Assembly: GCA_012035435.1 (NCBI GenBank)
Contig: JAAUPH010000037.1
Span: 1 to 13,151 of the forward strand
DNA: 13,151 bases
Direction of reading: 5' to 3'
From: Sphingopyxis sp.
GTDB lineage: Bacteria > Pseudomonadota > Alphaproteobacteria > Sphingomonadales > Sphingomonadaceae
Shown here piece by piece: positions 1 to 6,198 of this stretch; the stretch's first letter is position 1; each line of letters begins with the position of its first letter. The translations under genes were made by a program, and so were the position numbers. Below the pieces are notes generated by a model. The model did no database searches. It was not told the DNA's origin and was given only the letters and a program-made list of their open reading frames with translations.

Positions 1-269
1 GCAGGCGACGCTTTGGCCGCCACCTCGCCCTCGCCAATTACGGCAATCACCGTCCCCACTTTCACATTATCAGTCCCGGCGGCGACCAGTATCTTGCCGA
101 TCACGCCTTCATCGACGGCTTCGAACTCCATCGTCGCCTTGTCCGTCTCTATCTCGGCAAGCAGATCGCCCGACTTTACCTCGTCGCCTTCTTTGACCAG
201 CCATTTGGCCAGCGTCCCCTCTTCCATCGTCGGCGAGAGGGCGGGCATTTTGATTTCGGTCCTGCTCAT
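1..269 (-). CDS. 2-oxo acid dehydrogenase E2 (dihydrolipoamide acyltransferase), N-terminal lipoyl domain, partial
   Basis: This is the first 89 or so residues of a lipoyl-domain protein that runs off the left edge. The translation starts [18 protein letters not shown] and continues with the lipoylation motif [17 protein letters not shown], whose Lys is the lipoyl attachment site. This is the alphaproteobacterial/mitochondrial pyruvate dehydrogenase lipoyl style. The start ATG overlaps the stop of the upstream E1 gene as ATGA, a sign of translational coupling. In the complex, E2 would take the acyl group from E1-thiamine diphosphate and pass it to CoA in the cytoplasm. Because the E1 gene upstream already holds the whole E1, an E2 is the best call. 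A lipoyl-fused E1-beta such as alphaproteobacterial PdhB has a nearly identical N-terminus and cannot be excluded without the missing C-terminal part. Confidence 0.82.
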   Translation of the reverse strand, partial: MSRTEIKMPALSPTMEEGTLAKWLVKEGDEVKSGDLLAEIETDKATMEFEAVDEGVIGKILVAAGTDNVKVGTVIAVIGEGEVAAKASP

Positions 270-2613
270 CGTTGATGCAAACTTATTTCAGCGACGGCAT
301 CGATGATCGCTGCAGTATCCAGCCGGTGATATGCGTAGGTATCTACAAGGTCACCGGTTTGCCCGAAACGTTCGGTTCCCAGCGCTGCGACGCGCATTCC
401 ATAAACGCCGCCGAGCCATGATAGCGCCGCCGGAGCACCATCACCAACTGTGACCAATGCAGCGTCAGGTGCAAGCGGCGCAAGCAATTCTTCGATATGT
501 GAACGCGCGTGCACACCTTCGGTCCAGCGGCTGCGTTGTCCGGCGGTCCAGCCGCGATGCAAAAGGGTCGGGGAGGTAACATTCAATAGCCCGGCGCCAG
601 GCAAATCGTCCGCTAGGCTCGCCCATGCTGCCTGTGCCTCGGGTGCTATGGCTCCAGAAAAGACGATCGCCAGTTTGGCCCCGGCGATCGGCTTTTCAAG
701 CCAATATCCCCCGGCAATCGCATCGCTACGCCACTCATCGTCGCGTCGCTCTGGCTGGTCAATGCTTCGTGTTGTCAACCGAAGATAGACGCTTTCTCCA
801 TCGTCGGCTTGCAAACACGTGAACGCTTCCTCCATTATGGCTGCGAGCTCGTCGGCGAAAGCTGGCTCATAGTGGCGAAGGCCCGGCTGCCCCATTGCAA
901 TCAGGGGCGGGTTGATCGACTGATGCGCGCCGCCCTCCGGGCCCAATGTCACGCCGGACGGGGTGGCAACGAGCAAAAATCGTGCATCCTGATAACAGGC
1001 ATAGTTTAGCGCATCGAGCCCGCGGGCAATGAACGGGTCATAGACAGTGCCAACGGGAATAAGGCGCGTGCCGAACAAGGGCTCTGCCAGTCCAAACGCT
1101 GCCAGATTGAGGAACAGGTTATTCTCCGCAATGCCGAGTTCGACATGTTGGCCCGCGGCGGTCCCGCCCCATTTTGCGTTGACGCTATTCTATTGTCTTT
1201 GAAAACATCCGGCTGCGCACTGCGTCGGAAAAGACCGCGCTGGTTCACCCATGCACCCAGGTTAGTCGAAACCGTAACATCGGGAGATGTCGTGACAATG
1301 CGATCCGCGAGCGGCGACCCATTCTTAGACAGCGCCAGCAAAATCTTGCCGAATGCAGCCTGCGTGGACTGCTCGGCACCCTCCGGCACGTCGATCGGGG
1401 GTGTCGCCAGCAATGTGTCGGTCCGCGAGGACTTTGTGCGCGGAACCGGGCACTGATCGACGACCGCCTGTGCGGCGCTAGCTGCATTGCTGCCCAACCC
1501 TGCCCAGCGCAGCCATTCATCGCCGTCGGAAATGCCTAAATCCGAACGAAATTCGTGAATCTGGGCCTCTGTCATCAGCCCTGCGTGATTATCTTTATGC
1601 CCGGCGAATGGCAGTCCAAAACCCTTAACCGTATATGCGATGAATAATGTGGGCACATCACCGGCCGCGGCGTCAAACGCCTCGCACAATGTACCAATGC
1701 AATGCCCGCCCAAATTGGTCATCATTTTGGCAAGGTCAGTATCATCGCGGCGGTCGATCAGGGATGCGACGCCGTTTAAATGGCCGATGTCCGCCAGCAA
1801 TCGTTCGCGCCATGCCGAACCACCCTGAAAGGTAAGGGCGGCAAATTCGGCATTGGAAGTCAGATCAATCCACTCGCGCAAATGTTCGCCGCCTGGCTCT
1901 GCGAAAGCGGCTTGCTGAAGTTTGCCATGCTTTAGCGTAACCACACGCCAGCCGCAGGTTTCAAAGATATCGTCAAACCTTCGGAACATGCGGTCAGCCG
2001 TGGTGGCGTCAAGCGACTGACGATTGTAATCTACGATCCACCAGCAATTGCGCAGTCCATGCTTGTAACCTTCAATCAGGCACTCATAGATATTGCCCTC
2101 ATCAAGTTCGGCGTCACCCATCAGCGCGATCATACGCCCGGCGTCTTGTTCGGCCAATTGGCCGTGGGCAATCAGATAATCCTGTACCAGGGATGCAAAG
2201 GCTGTGATGGCGACGCCTAAACCTACCGAGCCCGTTGAAAAATCGACTGGAATGGCGTCTTTGGTTCGGCTTGGATAGCTTTGCGCTCCACCAAACCCGC
2301 GAAATGCCTGCAACTGCTCAAGGCGTTGTATCCCCAGGAGATAATAGATGGCATGTAACACCGGACCGGCGTGCGGCTTTACCGCAACCTTATCATTCGG
2401 TCGCAGAGCGTGGAAATACAACGCCGACATGATCGCCGTGATCGATGCGCAACTTGCCTGATGGCCGCCGACTTTCAGCCCGTCACGGCTATCTCGCAAA
2501 TGATTGGCATTGTGAATCGTCCACGCCGACAACCAGCGCAGTCGTTCCTCGATCTGTTCAATCGTCGCAAGGCGGTCAACATGCTGTGTTGCCGCTAACG
2601 CTTTGCCGGTCAT
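266..2613 (-). pseudogene. 2-oxo acid dehydrogenase E1, homodimeric AceE/MdeB type, one frameshift
   Basis: This thiamine-diphosphate E1 would decarboxylate a 2-oxo acid (pyruvate or 2-oxobutyrate class) and acylate the lipoyl E2. It lies in two frames: 1006-2613 gives the N-terminal half, and the frame ending at 266 gives the C-terminal half. The N-terminal half has GGHQAS (49-54), HAGPVLHAIYYLLG (81-94) and the cofactor motif GDAELDEGN (166-174) with Asn197 of DYNRQ. The sequence is family-like through NLGAWVNQRGLF and RIASTQ, and breaks after Gln480. The other frame resumes as WGGTAAGQHVELGIAENNLF, including the catalytic Glu, then GTRLIPVGTVYDPF. One base restored at the T4 run 1172-1175 would give about 782 residues, shorter than E. 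coli AceE (887). The start lies 15 bases after the MDR stop with a weak ribosome site. The frame break is real in this sequence; whether the gene is truly dead is unknown. Confidence 0.85.
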
Positions 2614-2628
2614 ATCCGCAATTCCGCT

Positions 2629-3629
2629 CTATTCGATGTCAATGACAAGCTTCCCGAAATGCGCGCCTGCGGCAAGGTCGCGATAGGCAGATTTGGCATC
2701 ATCAAAGCTATAATTTCGATCAATGACCGGTTTTAACCGATGCCGGTCGATTGCCGCACACATTGCAGTCATCGATTCCCGGTGCCCGACATTTACGCCC
2801 TGAATACGCGCACGCTTGTAAATCGTCGGTGCCAACGGCAGGGCGGCCTCGAGCCCGGACAATACGCCGATGATGGCCACCGTTCCGTCGTGACGAAGAC
2901 ACGCGATCGATTCGCCAAGCGTTGAGGTGCCGCCTAGTTCGATTACAATATCTGCGCCGCGGCCGCGGGTGTATTCATTGACGCTCTTAGCCCAAGCCGG
3001 ATGTTGCCGATAATTGACGCAATGATCTGCGCCCAGCCCGCGTGCCCGTTCCAATTTGGCGTCGGATCCGGACAATATGGTGACACTTGCACCGGCAAGT
3101 TTTGCAAATTGCAGGGCGAAAATCGCAACGCCGCCCGTTCCTTGCACGACGACATGCTGCGCTGGGCCGACGTTTGCGGCTTCGAACAGCGCCGACCATG
3201 CGGTCAGTGCAGCGCATGGCAAGGTTGATGCTTCGGCAAGTGTAAGCGTTGCGGGCGCCTTTAGCAGTCCTCTGGCTGGCGCAATGATCGCCTCAGCCAA
3301 CATGCCATGCAACTGACTGCCAAAGGTCGCACGGCTGTCTAAAGTTGCTTCGCCGGCGGCCAATCGCCAAAAAAACAAGATACGACCCTGTCGCCCTCGG
3401 CAAAGCCTGTGACGCCGGGCCCAACCTTTTCCACAATTCCCGCGCCGTCCGACAACGGGATAAGGTTGGGTGCAGCAGGATAATGGCCTTCTACAACGCC
3501 CACATCTCTGGCGTTAATCGCCGCGTGGGCCATACGGACCCGAACTTCGCCGTATGCGGGCTCGGGAATTGCTTCGTCGCCCCATCGCAGCGCATCTAGG
3601 CCCAGCCCGTGCAGTCGGTATGCCTTCAT
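2629..3629 (-). pseudogene. Zinc-independent MDR oxidoreductase (quinone oxidoreductase/alcohol dehydrogenase-like), one frameshift
   Basis: This is a medium-chain dehydrogenase/reductase, a cytoplasmic NAD(P)H enzyme acting on alcohols, aldehydes, quinones or enones. The N-terminal GroES-like part starts MKAYRLHGLGLDALRWG and runs to GDRVVSCFFGDW (residue 90). The second frame then carries AGEATLDSRATFGSQLHGML, the helix TLPCAALTAWSALF, and the nucleotide-binding segment VVVQGTGGVAIFALQFAKLAGA. It ends HFGKLVIDIE. The catalytic-zinc Cys of zinc ADHs is replaced by the stretch NARDVGVVEGHYP, so it belongs to the zinc-free group. Restoring one base near 3358-3375 gives about 333 residues, the usual family length. 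The start is firm: a GGAGGGG ribosome site sits just before ATG 3629, 32 bases after glyoxalase. The broken half 2629-3378 could initiate only at a TTG with no clear ribosome site. The substrate is not predictable. Confidence 0.85.
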
Positions 3630-3661
3630 TGTTCATTCCCCTCCACGCGCCCGATCCTGGC

Positions 3662-4105
3662 CTAGGTAAATGTTGATTGCGGTCCGGCGGATACTGGCGG
3701 AAACGGCAGGGCAATCAATTCGATGCGATAACCATCGGGATCTTCGGCAAAGGCGATATCGATCCCGCTGTTCATCATCGGACCAGGCGCACGCGGGATT
3801 GTGAAGCCCAAATCGGCCAGATGTGCGCAAGTCGTTGCCAGGTCGGCGACACCGATGCCAACATGGCCATAGCCGGTTCCATGACTGTAAGGCGCCGTAA
3901 TGTCCCAGTTCCACGTCAGTTCCAGCACAGTAGCCGAACGGTCGTCGTCATAGCCAATATACACAAGGCTGAAGCGCTGATCCGGAAAATCAAACCGCCG
4001 GATTTCCCGCATGCCAAGGCCGTCGCAATAAAACAGCTTCGACCGATCAAGATCGGCGACACGAATCATCGTGTGCAGCATGCGGTTGGTGGGGGTGGGC
4101 AGCAT
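3662..4105 (-). CDS. gloA: Glyoxalase I (lactoylglutathione lyase)
   Basis: This is a 147-residue vicinal-oxygen-chelate enzyme. It isomerises the glutathione hemithioacetal of methylglyoxal (or another 2-oxoaldehyde) to S-D-lactoylglutathione in the cytoplasm. The protein follows E. coli GloA through its whole length: MLHTMIRVADLDRS, FYCDGLGM, VLELTWNW, GYGHVGIGV, EDPDGYRIELI. All four metal ligands are present by alignment: His11, Glu62, His81 and Glu129. The short form, without the long insertions of yeast or human enzymes, suggests a Ni/Co-type bacterial GloA. The start ATG is 6 bases from the RidA stop, has a poor ribosome site, and is probably reached by coupling. A second Met at residue 9 aligns better with E. 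coli but has no better ribosome site. Its place in a catabolic operon suggests a pathway 2-oxoaldehyde rather than only general detoxification (inference). Confidence 0.92.
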   Translation of the reverse strand: MLPTPTNRMLHTMIRVADLDRSKLFYCDGLGMREIRRFDFPDQRFSLVYIGYDDDRSATVLELTWNWDITAPYSHGTGYGHVGIGVADLATTCAHLADLGFTIPRAPGPMMNSGIDIAFAEDPDGYRIELIALPFPPVSAGPQSTFT

Positions 4106-4111
4106 GCGACT

Positions 4112-4504
4112 CTAGCCCAGATAAGCCGTCATTTCGACTTCAACCATCAGGTCGGGATGAATCAGTCGGGTGATACCGATCCAAGTCGCGGCAGGCGGAG
4201 CGCAATCGGCAAAATATTTCGCGCGGATGGCCGAATTTGCTGCCATTTGGTCCAGATCGACGGTGTAAACCGTTTCTTTGACCACGTTGGCGAACGACGC
4301 ACCGTGCGCCTCCAGCGTCAGTTTCAATTCGTCATAAACCACCTTGATCTGTGCTGCCATATCGCCCGGTGCAATGGGATTGGCATCATGATCCCAACTG
4401 ACGGTACCCGAAATAAACAGGAAATCACCGGCCTTCACCGCCTGACTGAACGCGAACGCCTCTTCGGCTGGGCGGATGTTGAACACTTGATCTTTGTTGG
4501 CCAT
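4112..4504 (-). CDS. RidA/YjgF-family protein with conserved Arg (probable imine/enamine deaminase)
   Basis: This is a 130-residue RidA-superfamily protein of normal length, MANKDQVFNIRPAEEAFAFS onward, with FISGTVSWD in the first strand pair. Members form trimers with active sites between subunits and hydrolyse reactive enamine/imine intermediates; some, such as 2-aminomuconate deaminase, are catabolic enzymes. The C-terminal signature reads GITRLIHPDLMVEVEM. Arg113 corresponds to the substrate-carboxylate-binding Arg105 of E. coli RidA, so deaminase activity is plausible. The ribosome site AAAGGAG is strong, overlaps the stop of the upstream paralogue, and lies 7 bases before the ATG, so the pair is translated together. 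The physiological substrate is not visible; the neighbouring oxygenase suggests a pathway role rather than the housekeeping 2-aminoacrylate role (inference). Confidence 0.9.
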   Translation of the reverse strand: MANKDQVFNIRPAEEAFAFSQAVKAGDFLFISGTVSWDHDANPIAPGDMAAQIKVVYDELKLTLEAHGASFANVVKETVYTVDLDQMAANSAIRAKYFADCAPPAATWIGITRLIHPDLMVEVEMTAYLG

Positions 4505-4516
4505 TTCTTTGCTCCT

Positions 4517-4906
4517 TTATTGATCCGGGAAAGCGCATACGCATTCAATTTCGGCGACGAGATCTGCGCGCGTCAAGCCATTGATGATGGTGACACGTGG
4601 TGCTCCAGCGGGATGCTCGCGGTAAAAAGTTCCACGTATCTGGCGGTATGCGGCGATGTCGGCATCGCTCGTCAAATAGGCTTTTTCGCGCACGATATGC
4701 TCTGCTGCCAAGCCAAAATGAGCCAGGGTGCGGGCGATGTCACTGTAGATTGCGGCGATCTGTTCGGCTGCGTCATTCGGCGCAATTACCTTAAAGCTAT
4801 CATCCCAGCTGACGGTCCCTGACACGAACAGCAGCGGACCAGCGCGCACGGCTTGGGAATAGCTTTGCTCGCCGCGCAAGCGAAAAATCTGATCAGACTG
4901 GGCCAT
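4517..4906 (-). CDS. Second RidA/YjgF-family protein, lacking the catalytic Arg
   Basis: This is a 129-residue paralogue of the next gene. MAQSDQIFRLRGEQSYSQAV and LLFVSGTVSWDD align without gaps to MANKDQVFNI and FLFISGTVSWD, so the two arose by tandem duplication or are old paired paralogues. I chose ATG 4906 because it matches the paralogue's start and leaves 7 bases after the Rieske stop. An in-frame ATG at 4945 would add 13 residues and overlap the oxygenase. In the signature TIINGLTRADLVAEIECV, the position matching Arg113 of the paralogue is Gly110. Rid subfamilies without this Arg are not expected to act as 2-iminoacid deaminases. It may act on a substrate without a carboxylate, mix into trimers with its partner, or serve a binding role; none of these can be chosen from sequence. 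Confidence 0.87.
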   Translation of the reverse strand: MAQSDQIFRLRGEQSYSQAVRAGPLLFVSGTVSWDDSFKVIAPNDAAEQIAAIYSDIARTLAHFGLAAEHIVREKAYLTSDADIAAYRQIRGTFYREHPAGAPRVTIINGLTRADLVAEIECVCAFPDQ

Positions 4907-4913
4907 ACCAAAA

Positions 4914-5948
4914 CTAGCGGATATGGTCGGCGGAGGGATGGGCACGCGGCTGTTTACGGACCAGATCGAGGTACATGGCCAACGGCAAATCCTTGGACGT
5001 CAGAGTGCCCTGCCTGAACTGAATACCGTCGAGTATCGGCAAATCCTGGTCCACGAAACGCCTTTCGATATCCATGAAGCGGTCGTTGAGGGCCTCGGAG
5101 TGGGCGAGCGCTTCGGGCGAACCGTCGCCCTTGCGTGTAGCAATCACAAAATAGACCTTGGTATTGCCGGGTTCGGTGACCGTGAACGGAACCATGTAAC
5201 CATACCAATCGTCGCCGAGCCAACCTTGCTGGAAAAACAAACTGGTCGAATAAATGCCGAAGGTGAACTTCATCGGCAGATTGTCCCAATGGGTTCCGTC
5301 CAAGTCGAACTGGAAACTGTGGTCTGTCCAGCGAAAATCCTTGCGCGGATCAGGATCCGGGTGCGCCCAATCGATCTGGTGGACGGTCCGATAATGGTGA
5401 TAATCGGGCGTGTTACAACACAAGACATAAGGGTCCGCCGGCACATCCCCATAATCGATGGTTTTGAAGATCAATTCGTCATCGGGAAACGCAAAGTCAG
5501 GCAGCTGCCACAATGGCTCCTCACCGTTGAAAGCCCAGATAAATCCAAACCGTTCAACGGTAGGAAAATTGAAAAGTCGAGCGGTCGGCGGCGGTGCCGC
5601 ACCGATGCCGGTCGCTACACAACGGCCCTCACCATTATATTCAAACCGGTGGAACGGGCACTGGATGCGATCGCCAACCACCGCGCCTTTGTCGAGCCGC
5701 GCACCAAGATGGGGACAAAATGCGCTGACGACACGCGCAACGCCTTCGTCTGTCCGGTAGATTGCAATCCGACCGTCCAGAAATTGCTTGCCAATAACTT
5801 CTCCGGCGCCAAGCTCGCTGGCCATCGCGACCGCGTACCAGCTTTGCGTGAACAGCCCGCCCTCGCCTTCGACTGGCATCGGAATCTCGATCCGCTTGTG
5901 CGGACGATTTTGCGAGTGCGAACCGCCTTCGGCTACTTGCTGAAGCAT
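4914..5948 (-). CDS. Rieske [2Fe-2S] non-haem iron oxygenase, alpha (catalytic) subunit
   Basis: This is a 344-residue oxygenase that would insert oxygen into, or demethylate/dealkylate, an organic substrate, using electrons from a reductase. The Rieske domain (about 35-140) has CPHLGA and CPFH, giving Cys78, His80, Cys97 and His100 with standard spacing. The catalytic domain has NTPDYHHYRTVH, supplying Asp182, His185 and His190; the bridging Asp and two iron ligands follow D-x2-H-x4-H. The likely third ligand is Asp302 in DQDLPILDGIQFR. Length and the absence of a beta subunit suggest a one-component-type oxygenase as in the vanillate demethylase/KshA/carnitine oxygenase group; the substrate is unknown. 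It is the first gene of the minus-strand operon. Start 5948 has AGGAG 11 bases upstream. No reductase or ferredoxin gene is in the window. Confidence 0.93.
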   Translation of the reverse strand: MLQQVAEGGSHSQNRPHKRIEIPMPVEGEGGLFTQSWYAVAMASELGAGEVIGKQFLDGRIAIYRTDEGVARVVSAFCPHLGARLDKGAVVGDRIQCPFHRFEYNGEGRCVATGIGAAPPPTARLFNFPTVERFGFIWAFNGEEPLWQLPDFAFPDDELIFKTIDYGDVPADPYVLCCNTPDYHHYRTVHQIDWAHPDPDPRKDFRWTDHSFQFDLDGTHWDNLPMKFTFGIYSTSLFFQQGWLGDDWYGYMVPFTVTEPGNTKVYFVIATRKGDGSPEALAHSEALNDRFMDIERRFVDQDLPILDGIQFRQGTLTSKDLPLAMYLDLVRKQPRAHPSADHIR

Positions 5949-6198
5949 GGAAAGAAAGACTCCTGAACAACCTGCTTGCCCCGCTGTGGGACGAACTCAC
6001 CGATGATTGCCAAAACGACTGAGGCAGGCGACCCCCTATCATCAGGGGACGCTATTCGCGCGATACCCCAGTTTTCGTGGGTGCCTATCGGGTCAGCCGC
6101 TAAGCGACGATTGGTTTTCAATGCTTCAAAAACTGATAGGCTGACGGCAGCTTAATCCCTGCTGCGCGCATCAGTGAAGAAATCGGGAGTTAGGGCAT
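5949..6198. promoter_or_regulatory. Divergent intergenic control region with CCTATC repeats
   Basis: These 250 bases hold no gene and must contain the promoters of both the oxygenase operon and the regulator gene. I see no convincing -35/-10 pair on either strand. The hexamer CCTATC occurs at 6035-6040 and 6084-6089, and its complement GATAGG at 6135-6140, about 50 bases apart. The first copy lies in the inverted repeat CCCCT-N6-AGGGG (6033-6048). The second copy overlaps an imperfect palindrome with arms CGATA (6061-6065) and TATCG (6086-6090). GTCAGCC (6092-6098) and GGCTGAC (6139-6145) are also inverted copies. These are candidate operators for the adjacent regulator; that is inference. 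Confidence 0.45.

Noticed and set aside
3677..4822. A 381-codon plus-strand open frame opposite glyoxalase and the RidA genes
   Set aside because: It lies antisense to three genes with clear family motifs, has no recognisable domain, and is explained by their codon bias.
4907..4945. Longer start (13 extra residues) for the first RidA gene
   Set aside because: The paralogue aligns from the internal Met, and the longer form would overlap the oxygenase gene by 32 bases.
4923..5966. A 347-codon plus-strand open frame opposite the Rieske oxygenase
   Set aside because: It mirrors the oxygenase almost end to end, has no family signature, and the oxygenase has every metal ligand in place.
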